DNA of 64,000 nucleotides, taken from contig CAWJES010000010.1 of NCBI GenBank assembly GCA_963841965.1, positions 434,001 through 498,000 on the forward strand. The letters run 5' to 3'. The stretch comes from Palsa-459 sp963841965 (GTDB lineage: Bacteria; Actinomycetota; Acidimicrobiia; Acidimicrobiales; RAAP-2). Positions within the stretch are counted from its first letter, which is position 1. Each line of letters starts with the position of its first letter. The position numbers and the translations under genes were made by a program. Positions 53,702 through 64,000 of this stretch are shown piece after piece. The notes under the pieces were generated by a model. That model saw only the letters and a list, made by a program, of their open reading frames with translations, made no database searches and was not told the origin of the DNA.

Positions 53702-54954
53702 GCCGGACTCCCCTCTGGCTCTGCTGCGATGTCGTGGCGCACCTGCATCCCTTCGAACGTGATCGTCGCTGCCGCCTCGTACGCGCGGGCCCGGGCCGCC
53801 GCGACGCTGGGGCCGAGCGCGGTGATCGCGAGCACGCGGCCGCCCGACGTCACGAAGTGGTCCTCGCGGATCCTCGTGCCGGCGTGGAACACGAACACGC
53901 CGTCACGGCGGTCCTCCAGCTGGCCGTTGCGGGCGAGCCCCCGGATCCGCGCCCCCGATGCGGGCGCGACCGGATAGCCGGCCGCGGCGAGCACGACGGT
54001 GACCGCGGCGTCCGTGCTGAACCTGGGCACCCCGCCAAGGGTCCCCGCCGCGACGGACTCGAACAGGTCGAACGGGTCGTCGGCGAGCCGCGGGAGCACG
54101 ACCTCGGCCTCCGGGTCGCCGAGGCGCACGTTGTACTCGAGGATCTTGGGTCCCTCGGGGGTCACCATGATCCCCGCGTAGAGCACGCCCCGGTAGTCGA
54201 TGCCGCGCCGGGACAGCTCGTCGAGCGTCGGGCGCACCGCGCGCTCCATGACGTCGTCGACCAGGTCGTCGCCGAACCCCGAGGCGGGCGAGACCGCCCC
54301 CATGCCGCCCGTGTTGGGGCCGGCGTCGCCGTCGCGCAGGCGCTTGTAATCGCGGGCGGGCGTCATGGGCACCGCGCTCGTGCCGTCGACGAGGACGAGG
54401 AGCGAGCACTCGCTGCCCTCGAGGCCCTCCTCGATCACGACCCTGCGGCCGGCGTCCCCGAACAGGGAGCCCGAGAGCTTCGCGCGGACGTCGGCGGCGG
54501 CGGCCGCGTGGTCGGCGGTGACGAGCACGCCCTTGCCCGATGCGAGGCCGTCGGTCTTGACCACCACGGTCCCGTCGATCGAGTCCAGGAACGCGAGGGC
54601 CTCGCGCTCGTCGTCGAATGCCCCGTGCCGGGCGGTCGGGACACCGGCGGCGACCAGCACCTCCTTCATGAAGGCCTTCGATCCCTCGAGCAGCGCGCCG
54701 TCGCGCCCCGGCCCGACGACCAGGCGGCCCTGGGCGCGAAGCTCGTCGGCGAGGCCGTCCACGAGCGGCTGCTCCGGCCCGACGATGTAGAGGTCGGCCG
54801 CGACGTCCGTCGGCGGGTCGGAGGTCACCGAGATGTCCGGGCCCTCGATGCCCGGGTTCCCCGGGGTGACCACGACCTCCGCCGAGCGTGACAGCGCGAG
54901 GGCCAGCGCGTGCTCGCGAGCGCCCGCGCCGACCACGCACACGCGGCGCGTCAT
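53698..54954 (-). CDS. purD: Phosphoribosylamine-glycine ligase
   Basis: This 418-residue ATP-grasp enzyme has VVGAGAREHALALAL, VVKTDGLASGKGV, GPNTGGMGAVSP and LEYNVRLGDPEAEVVLP. It forms GAR, step two of purine synthesis. ATG 54954 overlaps the purA stop as ATGA, and the longer frame lies inside purA. Confidence 0.95.
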   Translation of the reverse strand: MTRRVCVVGAGAREHALALALSRSAEVVVTPGNPGIEGPDISVTSDPPTDVAADLYIVGPEQPLVDGLADELRAQGRLVVGPGRDGALLEGSKAFMKEVLVAAGVPTARHGAFDDEREALAFLDSIDGTVVVKTDGLASGKGVLVTADHAAAAADVRAKLSGSLFGDAGRRVVIEEGLEGSECSLLVLVDGTSAVPMTPARDYKRLRDGDAGPNTGGMGAVSPASGFGDDLVDDVMERAVRPTLDELSRRGIDYRGVLYAGIMVTPEGPKILEYNVRLGDPEAEVVLPRLADDPFDLFESVAAGTLGGVPRFSTDAAVTVVLAAAGYPVAPASGARIRGLARNGQLEDRRDGVFVFHAGTRIREDHFVTSGGRVLAITALGPSVAAARARAYEAAATITFEGMQVRHDIAAEPEGSPA

Positions 54955-56228
54955 GGCACCGCCACGAACTGCTCGCGGCCCGGCCCGACCCCGACCACGT
55001 GGATCGGCACCCCGATCTGCTCCACGAGGAACGCGACGTAGCGCTGGGCGTTGACCGGCAGGTCGTCGAACGTCGTCGACGACGTCAGGTCCTGCTGCCA
55101 GCCCTCGAGCTCGGCGTAGACGGGGACCACCTGGTGGAGCACGGACTGGTGGTACGGCGGATAGTCGTACCGAACGCCGTCGGCCTCGTAGGCGACGCAG
55201 ACCCTGATCGTCTCGAGGGTGTCGAGCACGTCGAGCTTCGTGAGCGCGATGTCGGTGAGCGAGTTGAGCCGGGCGGCCTGGCGCGCCATCGGGACGTCGA
55301 ACCACCCGCAGCGGCGCCGCCGTCCCGTGTTCGTGCCGAACTCGTGGCCCCGATCGACGAGCAGGTCGCCCACGCCGTCGGAGAGCTCGGTGGGGAACGG
55401 CCCCGCGCCGACCCTCGTCACGTAGGCCTTGGCGATGCCGATGACCCTCGAGATGTCGCGGGGTCCGATGCCCGAACCCGTGCACGCGCCGCCCGCGACG
55501 GGGTTGGACGACGTGACGAACGGGTAGGTGCCGTGGTCGAGGTCGAGGAAGGTGGCCTGCGCGCCCTCGAGCAGGACGTTGCGGCCCACGCCCAGCTGCT
55601 CGTGGAGGAACGAGACGGTGTCGGCGATCATCGGCGCGATCCGAGGGGCGTACTCGCCCAGGTAGTGCGAGGCGATCTCGTCGGCGTCCATGGGGAGCCG
55701 GTTGTAGACCTTGGAGAGCACGCCGTTCTTCTCGTGGAGCACCACGTCGAGCTTCTGGCGGAAGATCTTCTCGTCGAGCAGGTCCTGGACGCGCAGGCCG
55801 ACGCGGGTCGCCTTGTCCGCGTACGCGGGGCCGATGCCGCGCTTGGTGGTCCCGAGCGCGTTGCGCCCGAGGAACCGTTCGGTCACGCGGTCGAGCTCCT
55901 GGTGGTAGGGCATGATCAGGTGCGCGTTGCCCGAGACCAGCAGCGCCGACGTGTCGATGCCCTTGGCCTCGAGCGTGTCGATCTCGTCGAGGAGCACCTT
56001 CGGGTCGACGACCACCCCGTTGCCGATGACCGGGGTAACCGATGGATACAGGATCCCGCTCGGGATGAGCTGGAGGGCGAACGCCTCGCCGTCGACGACG
56101 ATGCGGTGCCCGGCGTTGTGGCCGCCCTGGTAGCGCACCACGACGTCCATCTCCTTGGAGAGCAGGTCGGTGAGTTTGCCCTTGCCCTCGTCACCCCACT
56201 GGGTGCCGACCACAACGGTTGCTGGCAC
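54951..56228 (-). CDS. purA: Adenylosuccinate synthetase
   Basis: The enzyme has 425 residues, with the P-loop GTQWGDEGKGKLTD, QGGHNAGHRIVVDG, GIGPAYADKATRVG and GTNTGRRRRCGWFD. It makes adenylosuccinate from IMP, GTP and aspartate. It starts 46 bases after clpB and heads purA-D-B-C-S-Q, so purine genes may be transcribed partly through from the heat-shock operon. Confidence 0.95.
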   Translation of the reverse strand: MPATVVVGTQWGDEGKGKLTDLLSKEMDVVVRYQGGHNAGHRIVVDGEAFALQLIPSGILYPSVTPVIGNGVVVDPKVLLDEIDTLEAKGIDTSALLVSGNAHLIMPYHQELDRVTERFLGRNALGTTKRGIGPAYADKATRVGLRVQDLLDEKIFRQKLDVVLHEKNGVLSKVYNRLPMDADEIASHYLGEYAPRIAPMIADTVSFLHEQLGVGRNVLLEGAQATFLDLDHGTYPFVTSSNPVAGGACTGSGIGPRDISRVIGIAKAYVTRVGAGPFPTELSDGVGDLLVDRGHEFGTNTGRRRRCGWFDVPMARQAARLNSLTDIALTKLDVLDTLETIRVCVAYEADGVRYDYPPYHQSVLHQVVPVYAELEGWQQDLTSSTTFDDLPVNAQRYVAFLVEQIGVPIHVVGVGPGREQFVAVP

Positions 56229-56274
56229 GGGTTCCTCCGCGGTTGCTGACAGCCAATCCTACGTTGCGCGGCAC

Positions 56275-58764
56275 CTAGCGCAGGACGAGCGCGTCCTCTT
56301 CGACGTCGACGACGACCGTGTCGCCCTCGCCGTAGCGACCCTCGAGGAGCGCGAGCGCCAGCGGGTCCTCGACGGACCGCTGGATCACGCGGCGCAGGGG
56401 GCGGGCACCGAACGCCGGGTCGTAGCCCTTCGCCGCGATCCACATGGCCGCGTCGTCGGTGACCTCGAGGCCGAGGCGGCGCTCGGCGAGGCGGATCCGC
56501 AGCCGCCCGAGCGAGATGCCCACGATCGTGGCGAGATCCCGCTCGGTCAGCGACCGGAACCGGATGATCTCGTCGATGCGGTTGATGAACTCGGGACGGA
56601 AGAACGCACCCGGTTCCCCCTCGAGGTTCGAGGTCATGATGAGCACGACGTTGGTGAAGTCGACGGTGCGGCCCTGGCTGTCGGTCAGCCTGCCGTCCTC
56701 CAGGACCTGGAGCAGGAGGTTGAAGACGTCCGGGTGGGCCTTCTCGATCTCGTCGAGCAGCACGACCGCGTAGGGCCGGCGGCGCACGGCCTCGGTGAGC
56801 TGCCCGCCCTCCTCGTACCCGACGTAGCCGGGAGGCGCGCCGACGAGGCGCGACACGGCGAACTTCTCCATGTACTCGCTCATGTCGAGGCGGACCATCG
56901 CCTTGTCGTCGTCGAAGAGGAACTCCGCGAGCGCGCGGGCGAGCTCGGTCTTGCCGACGCCGGTCGGTCCGACGAAGAGGAACGACCCGATCGGCCGGTT
57001 CGGGTCGCTCAGCCCGGCGCGGGACCGCCGGATCGCATTGGCGACGGCGGTCACGGCCTCGTCCTGGCCCACGACCCTCGAGTGCAGGAGGTCCTCCATG
57101 CGCAGCAGCTTGTCGAGCTCGCCCTCGAGGAGCTTGGAGACCGGCACGCCGGTCCAGCGGCTCACGACCTCGGCCACGTCCTCGGCGTCGACCTCCTCCT
57201 TCAGGAACGCGTGGTCGCGCTGCAGGACGCCGAGGTCGGCGGTCGCCGTCTCGATCTCGCGCTCGAGGGTCGGCAGCTCGCCGTAGCGCAGCTGGGACGC
57301 GCGCTCGAGGTCGCCCTCGCGCTCGAGGCGCTCGGCGTCGACCCTGCGCTCCTCGAGCGCGGACTTCGCGTCGCGGATCCTCGTGATCGCGGCCTTCTCC
57401 GCCTGCCAGGCGGCCGCCATCGAGTCGGCCTTCTCCTTCAGCTCGCTGAGCTCTGCCTCGAGTCGCTCGAGGCGCTCCTTGGACGCGTCGTCGGTCTCCT
57501 TGGCGAGCGCCATCTTCTCGATCTCGAGCTGGCGCATCCTGCGCGTGACGACGTCGAGCTCGGTGGGCATGGAGTCGATCTCGATGCGCAGCTTGCTCGC
57601 GGCCTCGTCGATGAGGTCGATCGCCTTGTCGGGGAGGAACCGGTTCGTCACGTAGCGGTGCGACAGCGTCGCGGCCGCGACGAGGGCGGAGTCCTGGATC
57701 CGCACGCCGTGGTGGACCTCGTAGCGCTCCTTCAGCCCGCGCAGGATGGCGACGGTGTCGTCCACCGATGGCTCGCCCACGAACACCTGGGCGAACCGGC
57801 GCTCGAGCGCGGCGTCCTTCTCGATGTACGTGCGGTACTCGTCGAGCGTCGTCGCGCCGATGAGGCGCAGCTCCCCGCGCGCGAGCAGCGGCTTGATCAT
57901 GTTGCCGGCGTCCATCGCGCCCTCGGCGGCGCCCGCGCCAACGATCGTGTGCAGCTCGTCGACGAAGCTGATCACGTCGCCCTTCGCGTCCTGGATCTCC
58001 TTCAGCACCGCCTTCAGACGCTCCTCGAACTCCCCGCGGTACTTCGCACCCGCCACCATCGCGGCGAGGTCGAGTGCGATGAGCCTCCTGCCGCGCAGCG
58101 ACTCGGGGACGTCGCCCTCGACGATCCGCTGCGCGAGCCCCTCGACGATGGCGGTCTTGCCGACGCCCGGCTCGCCGATCAGCACGGGGTTGTTCTTCGT
58201 GCGCCTCGAGAGCACCTGGATGACGCGGCGCACCTCCTCGTCGCGGCCGATGACCGGGTCGAGGCGGCCCTCCCGCGCGAGCGCGGTCAGATCGCGGCCG
58301 TACTTCTCGAGCGACTGGAACGTCCCCTCGGGATCCTCCGAGGTGATCCGCGCGCTCCCCCGCACGTTTCGCAGCGCCTCCATCAGGACCGTGGAGGTCG
58401 TGCCCATCTGGCTCGCGAAGGCGAGCAGCAGGTGGTCGACCGACAGGAAGTCGTCGCCCATGTCGGCTCGGATCGCGTCGGCGGCCTCGAGGCCGCCGCG
58501 CGCCTCGCGCGACAGCTCAGGCTGTGAGCCGCCGACCGTGCGGGGGAGCCTGCCGAGCGACGCGCTCAGCTGGGCCGTGACGTCGGTGACGTCGACGCCC
58601 GCCTGGGCGAGGAGCGGCCGCGCGATCCCCTCGGGCTGGGCGAGGACGGCGGCGAGCAGGTGGTCGGGCGTGACCTCGGCGTGGCCTGCGGCGGTCGCCT
58701 GGGCCAGCGCGGCGCTGAAGGCCTCCCTCGTCCTCGTCGTCCACCGCTGCGGATCAAGCGCCAC
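56275..58764 (-). CDS. clpB: ClpB disaggregase
   Basis: This 829-residue AAA+ protein has two Clp-N repeats, NBD1 (GEPGVGKTA, FVDELHTIVGAG), a middle coiled coil (about residues 400-530), and NBD2 (GPTGVGKTE, VVLLDEIEKAHPDV, RPEFINRIDEI). With DnaK it dissolves protein aggregates. A segment between TSNL and FRPEF (TSNLEGEPGAFFRPEF) is about 20 residues shorter than in typical ClpB. GTG 58764 overlaps hspR by 11 bases, so it belongs to the HspR-controlled operon. Confidence 0.94.
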   Translation of the reverse strand: MALDPQRWTTRTREAFSAALAQATAAGHAEVTPDHLLAAVLAQPEGIARPLLAQAGVDVTDVTAQLSASLGRLPRTVGGSQPELSREARGGLEAADAIRADMGDDFLSVDHLLLAFASQMGTTSTVLMEALRNVRGSARITSEDPEGTFQSLEKYGRDLTALAREGRLDPVIGRDEEVRRVIQVLSRRTKNNPVLIGEPGVGKTAIVEGLAQRIVEGDVPESLRGRRLIALDLAAMVAGAKYRGEFEERLKAVLKEIQDAKGDVISFVDELHTIVGAGAAEGAMDAGNMIKPLLARGELRLIGATTLDEYRTYIEKDAALERRFAQVFVGEPSVDDTVAILRGLKERYEVHHGVRIQDSALVAAATLSHRYVTNRFLPDKAIDLIDEAASKLRIEIDSMPTELDVVTRRMRQLEIEKMALAKETDDASKERLERLEAELSELKEKADSMAAAWQAEKAAITRIRDAKSALEERRVDAERLEREGDLERASQLRYGELPTLEREIETATADLGVLQRDHAFLKEEVDAEDVAEVVSRWTGVPVSKLLEGELDKLLRMEDLLHSRVVGQDEAVTAVANAIRRSRAGLSDPNRPIGSFLFVGPTGVGKTELARALAEFLFDDDKAMVRLDMSEYMEKFAVSRLVGAPPGYVGYEEGGQLTEAVRRRPYAVVLLDEIEKAHPDVFNLLLQVLEDGRLTDSQGRTVDFTNVVLIMTSNLEGEPGAFFRPEFINRIDEIIRFRSLTERDLATIVGISLGRLRIRLAERRLGLEVTDDAAMWIAAKGYDPAFGARPLRRVIQRSVEDPLALALLEGRYGEGDTVVVDVEEDALVLR

Positions 58765-59161
58765 GCGACGTCCTCGATGCGCGCCACACGACGGTCTCCT
58801 GGCGCAGCGGGACGAGGTCCCGCCGGTAGGTGCGGTGCGTGGCCTCGACCTTGCTCGCGGACTCCTCGGCCATGGTCGCGAGCCGCTGGCGCAGGGCTTC
58901 GACCTGGCTCTCGAGCTCGAGGACGCGGCGGACCCCCTCGAGGTTGCAGCCCTCCCTCGTGAGCTCCTGGATCCGGCGCAGCTGGGCGATGTCGCGCTCG
59001 GAGAACCGGCGGGACCCGCCCTGCGTGCGGCTCGGGTCGAGAAGGCCGCTGCGCTCGTAGTTGCGCAGCGTCTGGGGGTGCATGCCGACGATCTCGGCGG
59101 CGACCGAGATCACGTACACCGCGCGATCGTCGTCCGTCCGGCGACGGGGCGCGGCCGTCAC
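58754..59161 (-). CDS. hspR: MerR-family heat-shock repressor HspR
   Basis: This 135-residue MerR-type protein has YVISVAAEIVGMHPQTLRNYERSGLLDPSRTQGGSRRFSERDIAQLRRI, the HspR DNA-binding domain, then a coiled-coil dimer helix. HspR represses dnaK-grpE-dnaJ-hspR-clpB with DnaK as co-repressor. GTG 59161 overlaps the dnaJ stop (GTGA). Confidence 0.93.
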   Translation of the reverse strand: MTAAPRRRTDDDRAVYVISVAAEIVGMHPQTLRNYERSGLLDPSRTQGGSRRFSERDIAQLRRIQELTREGCNLEGVRRVLELESQVEALRQRLATMAEESASKVEATHRTYRRDLVPLRQETVVWRASRTSRGA

Positions 59162-60249
59162 GGCGCGTCCTCTGCGACCGGCTCGAACGCAGCGGCGAGC
59201 GACTCGACCGCCGCACGCTGCTCGTCGGTGAGCGCCGTCGGCACCTCGACGTCCACGGTGACGAGCAGATCGCCCGCGGGCGTCGACTTCTGTGCCGGCA
59301 CGCCTCGGCCGCGCACGCGCAGGGTGCGCCCGGACTGCGTGCCGGGGGGCACGCGCAGGGTCACGGTCCCATCGAGCGTCTCGACGGTGACGTCGGTGCC
59401 GAGGGCCGCCTGCGAGAAGGTGACCGGCACGTGGCAGGTGAGATTGCGGCCCTTGCGGCCGAACCGGGCATCGCGCGAAACGTGGACGACCACGTAGAGG
59501 TCGCCGGGGGGGGCCCCATTCTGTCCCGGACCGCCCTTCGCCTTGATGCGGATGCGCTGGCCGCCCTCGACGCCCGGCGGGATCCGCACCTTGACCGAGC
59601 GGCTCGAGGCCTCGCGGCCCGAGCCGTGGCAGTCGGGGCACGGCGTGTCGATCCGCATGCCGCGGCTCTGGCACGCCGGGCACACCGTCGAGAGGGAGAA
59701 CATGCCCTTGTCATCGTCGAGGAAGCCCCGGCCGCCGCAGCGGTCGCACGTCACCGGTGTGGTCCCCGGCGCCGCGCCCGTTCCACCGCACGTCTTGCAG
59801 GGCTTGTCCGTCGGCAGGTGCACCGTGGTCGTGACCCCGCGCACCGCGTCCTCGAAGCTCAGGTGGAGCGCGGCCTCGATGTCGTTGCCACGCTTGGGTG
59901 CGCGTCGCCGGCTCCCGAAGAGCCCGCCGAAGATGTCGCCGAGGTCCCCCATGTCGCCCATGGTGAAGGTCTGGCCGCCCGGTGCGCGGAACCCGCCGCC
60001 CTGGGTGAAGGCCCCGCCCATCGGGCCGAGGCGGCGCATGTCGTCGTACTCCCGGCGCTTCTCGGAGTCCCCGAGCACGTCGTAGGCCGACGAGATCTCC
60101 TTGAACTTCTCCTCGGAGCCCTTGTTCGTGTCCGGATGGTTGGCCTTGGCCAGCTTGCGGTACGCGCGCGTGATCTCCTTGTCGGACGCCGACTTGTCGA
60201 CGCCGAGGACCTTGTAGAAGTCGGTCTCGAGCCAGGCGCGCTCCGCCAT
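59158..60249 (-). CDS. dnaJ: DnaJ co-chaperone
   Basis: This 363-residue type I J-protein has the J domain with HPD (KANHPDTNKG), a G/F region and four zinc motifs (CKTCGGTG, CDRCGGRG, CPACQSRG, CPDCHGSG). It stimulates DnaK ATPase and delivers clients. The ATG is coupled to grpE as TGATG. Confidence 0.95.
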   Translation of the reverse strand: MAERAWLETDFYKVLGVDKSASDKEITRAYRKLAKANHPDTNKGSEEKFKEISSAYDVLGDSEKRREYDDMRRLGPMGGAFTQGGGFRAPGGQTFTMGDMGDLGDIFGGLFGSRRRAPKRGNDIEAALHLSFEDAVRGVTTTVHLPTDKPCKTCGGTGAAPGTTPVTCDRCGGRGFLDDDKGMFSLSTVCPACQSRGMRIDTPCPDCHGSGREASSRSVKVRIPPGVEGGQRIRIKAKGGPGQNGAPPGDLYVVVHVSRDARFGRKGRNLTCHVPVTFSQAALGTDVTVETLDGTVTLRVPPGTQSGRTLRVRGRGVPAQKSTPAGDLLVTVDVEVPTALTDEQRAAVESLAAAFEPVAEDAP

Positions 60250-60799
60250 CAGCCCCGCACCTTGACCATCGCGGGGCGCAGCACCTGGCCCCGCCACCGG
60301 TACCCGACGCGCAGGACCTCGTCGACCAGCGGTCCGTCCTCCGCGTCGACGTGCGCGACGGCGTCATGGACCTGCGGGTCGAAGCCGTCGCCCGCCGTGC
60401 CGACGCGCTCGAGGCCGCCCTTCGCCAGGGTGTCGAGCAGCATGGCCCGCGCCTGGATCAGTGCCTTTCCCTCGGTCGTCAGCATCTCGTGCGCCCCGTC
60501 CTCAGCAAGGAGGTGGTCCTCGGCGAGGTCGAGCGTGTCGAGCACGGGGAACAGCTGCTCGACGAGCATGGCCGCCCCCCGCGCCGACAACTCCTCGAAC
60601 TGCCGGGCGGTGCGCTTCTTGTAGTTCTCGAAGTCGGCCTGGAGGTGTCGAAGCGCGTCGAGATACTCGTCGCGCTCGCGCTCCGCGTCGCTGCGGACGT
60701 CCTCCGCCGGCGCCGAGGTGGCCTCCTCGTCGCCGGCTTCGGGGTCCTGCACCACCAGGTCGACCGCGGGCTCCTCGCCCTCGATGTCCAGCGGCCCGC

Positions 60800-60803
<4 letters not shown>
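60249..60803 (-). CDS. grpE: GrpE nucleotide exchange factor
   Basis: The protein has 184 residues: an acidic N-terminus, a long coiled helix (LRHLQADFENYKKRTARQFEEL), and the beta domain with GFDPQVHDAV and VLRVGYRWRGQVLRPAMVKV. It releases ADP from DnaK. The ATG overlaps the dnaK stop as ATGA. Confidence 0.95.
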
Positions 60804-62629
<1,826 letters not shown>

Positions 62630-62697
62630 GTCAATGTCTCCTGTTTTCCGTTCGTGAACTCGATCAGGCCGGCCCTTCCGGCACGGCCACCGGGCCG

Positions 62698-62736
62698 TTG
62701 CAGACACTCTAGCAAACCTATGCCCTGATGTGTCAA
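62698..62736 (-). promoter_or_regulatory. Putative dnaK promoter/operator
   Basis: On the minus strand TTGACA (62736-62731) resembles a -35 element. TAGAGT (62711-62706) stands 19 bases on as a weak -10, inside an imperfect inverted repeat TTGC-T-AGA / TCTGCAA spanning 62715-62698. CTAGAGT within it differs by one base from a HAIR half-site (CTTGAGT), but no second half follows. HspR binding here is plausible and unproven. Confidence 0.35.
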
Positions 62737-62740
62737 CTTT

Positions 62741-63031
62741 TCTAAACCACATGGCTGAAGTTCCATGGGCCTGCGGCGAACCGGTGCATCACCGCAGTTC
62801 AGCGCCCCTGTGCCGGGGTGGCATCCGACCGAAGCCACGCTCGGAAAGCGACCGCGGGGCGGTCCGGGGGCTTCGACGAGCTCTCGGAGCCACATCGATC
62901 CGTGCGTCGATACGGCTCCCCCGGCCGGATGGGTCCTGGGCGGTAGCAACATGACCCCGGTCACTCGGGCTCACCCGGGTGCGCGTGGCGTCAGGTGGAT
63001 ACGGTGCGGGGAAACGAGCCGGAGGTGTCGA
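62741..63031. other. Intergenic region upstream of dnaK and the lipoprotein gene
   Basis: No convincing gene is visible; the open frames here lack ribosome sites and protein-like composition. The ribosome site GGAGG at 63021-63025 serves the gene at 63032. Confidence 0.5.
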
Positions 63032-63544
63032 GTGACGCGTGGGCTGGTCGCAGCGGGCTGCATCGTGTCGGGGCTCGTCTTCGCGGCGTGCGGTTCGGGA
63101 TCCCCCTCGAGCACGCCGCCGGCAAGCTCGACGTCCACCTCGACAACGAGCACGACAGTCGTTGCCGAGACAGTCCAGAACCTCGTCGTCACAGCCGCGG
63201 TGCGCCAGTCGCTCCTCGCGGCCGGTGCAGCGCACCAGCAGCTCGCCGTATCCGACTACACCGGTCTCGCCGCCGGGGTGACCTACTACGCCTACGACGC
63301 CGCGACCGTGACCTACTGGGCGGGAGCAGCGCTCGACCCGTCCCCCTCGTCACTCCAGGCGCAGGTCTCGAACCAGGATGACGGGTCCTACCTCCTCTTC
63401 TGGAAGCCGGCGGGCGGCAGCTGGCGGGTCTACGACGACGGACTCGGCGGCATCGGCACGACGCCATGCCCGATCGCGATCCCCGCGGGCGTGCGTGCCG
63501 CATGGCAGTGGTCCGCCGACGCGTGCAGGCCTCCGGGGATCTGA
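63032..63544 (+). CDS. Putative lipoprotein of unknown function
   Basis: GTG 63032 follows GGAGG by six bases. The N-terminus (VTRGLVAAGCIVSGLVFAAC) is a lipoprotein signal with a FAAC lipobox, giving a Cys-anchored protein, followed by a Ser/Thr-rich linker and a domain with YTGLAAGVTYYAYD and YLLFWKPAGGSWRVYDDG that looks secreted. Family unknown; no operon partner. Confidence 0.65.
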   Translation: MTRGLVAAGCIVSGLVFAACGSGSPSSTPPASSTSTSTTSTTVVAETVQNLVVTAAVRQSLLAAGAAHQQLAVSDYTGLAAGVTYYAYDAATVTYWAGAALDPSPSSLQAQVSNQDDGSYLLFWKPAGGSWRVYDDGLGGIGTTPCPIAIPAGVRAAWQWSADACRPPGI

Positions 63545-63562
63545 CGACCCGTGTCGGGGCGC

Positions 63563-63598
63563 GGTCCTGGAGACCAGGGGGACTGGGCTTCCAGGACC
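63563..63598 (+). terminator. Stem-loop after the lipoprotein gene
   Basis: The perfect arms GGTCCTGGA (63563-63571) and TCCAGGACC (63590-63598) lie 19 bases after the lipoprotein stop. No T-run follows, so termination efficiency is uncertain. Confidence 0.35.
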
Positions 63599-63751
63599 AA
63601 CCCCGCTCGGCGAGAAACAGCCACGACCGGGGGACTGGCACCAGTGTGACAAACGGTCCTAAGAGCAGCCACTGAACGCACTGAGCGCCTGCTGTGTTTC
63701 GCATGAACCGCTCGTGACGCCGAGGCAACACGAATCGAACACGCGCCCGGA

Positions 63752-64000
63752 CTATCGCCAGTCGTCGATGAGGAACGTGTCGCGGGTGTTGTATGCGGGC
63801 TCGTTGGGCCGTTGCATGGCGATGCCCTGCATCGACGTGCGGTACCCCTGCTCGGTCAGGACCCTCCATGCGCGCTCGCGGCCGGCATTCACACCGGCGA
63901 CGACCATCGTCCGCTCGCGCTCCGCCGCAAGGACGCCGCACGCGTCGAGGAGTCGCGCAAATCGCAGCTCCGCGTCAGGTCCGGAGCGCACGGCACCGAC
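63752..64000 (-). CDS. GNAT acetyltransferase C-terminal part (5' end outside window)
   Basis: The visible 80 or so residues resemble the end of a GNAT protein: LLDACGVLAAERERTMVVAGVNAGRERAWRVLTEQGYRT (the A-x-N-x-x-R-x-x-A-W-R-x-L-x-x-x-G motif region) and a final PAYNTRDTFLIDDWR strand. A GTG at 63991 is in frame but the frame remains open to the edge, so the gene probably begins outside. Confidence 0.65.
   Translation of the reverse strand, partial: VGAVRSGPDAELRFARLLDACGVLAAERERTMVVAGVNAGRERAWRVLTEQGYRTSMQGIAMQRPNEPAYNTRDTFLIDDWR

Noticed and set aside
56155..58527. 790-codon plus-strand open frame opposite clpB
   Set aside because: Same cause: mirror frame of clpB with repetitive acidic and Arg/Leu-rich composition and no ribosome site.

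Overview
The window is high-GC bacterial DNA with short intergenic gaps, many GTG starts and long chains of genes overlapping by 4 bases. HspR behind dnaK-grpE-dnaJ, a SenX3/RegX3-type pair, SCO6880- and DUF6112-like conjugation proteins, a mycothiol-type DsbA protein and an actinobacterial haem A/ABC transporter locus point to an actinomycete (Actinomycetota). Acidimicrobiia or a relative is my guess, from gene style only.

Layout. (1) 1-6021 is a scarred accessory region beside tRNA-Arg: the end of a secreted repeat protein, an Ig-like protein, a broken IS3-family element, a Lon remnant, an AbiE-type toxin-antitoxin pair with a frameshift in the toxin, an HTH gene and a SulP transporter cut to its first third. 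(2) 6191-14582 holds an M20 amidohydrolase facing a seven-gene operon: pilin-like protein, TrbL-like membrane protein, SCO6880-like protein, VirB4-like ATPase, VirD4-like coupling protein, cytochrome P450 and a polyphosphate-glucokinase-like kinase. Every junction overlaps by 4-8 bases. (3) 14649-22393 is core: senX3/regX3-like pair, serS, ABC-2 exporter, TlpA-like thioredoxin, ctaB, ctaA and tRNA-Glu. (4) 22394-30333 is rich in secreted or membrane proteins, including a three-gene camelysin-like cluster, a sterol-desaturase family enzyme and a seven-repeat cysteine-containing protein. (5) 30464-38630 carries small enzymes (prolyl aminopeptidase, VOC proteins, acetyltransferase, OsmC, DHFR-like, frameshifted DsbA-like), tRNA-Asp and tRNA-Phe, two membrane proteins and a beta-lactamase-fold hydrolase. 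(6) 38712-56228 holds a broken cyclase-ATPase-TPR regulator and the purine genes purF-purM-pyrE, purL and purA-D-B-C-S-Q, plus a few small regulators. (7) 56275-62629 is the HspR heat-shock operon dnaK-grpE-dnaJ-hspR-clpB. A lipoprotein and a partial acetyltransferase finish the window.

How it fits together. The purine genes cover nearly the whole route from PRPP to IMP and AMP, mostly on one strand and translationally coupled. The ctaA/ctaB/TlpA group supports haem A and oxidase assembly. The secretion-like operon has two motor ATPases, a membrane channel-like protein and a pilin-like subunit but no relaxase or integrase in view, and two soluble metabolic enzymes are coupled to its end. That operon is the most interesting candidate system here. 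Three genes (abiEii, the DsbA-like gene and the cyclase regulator) each look broken by loss of one C, two of them in C runs of four or more, so sequencing error must be excluded before they are called pseudogenes.
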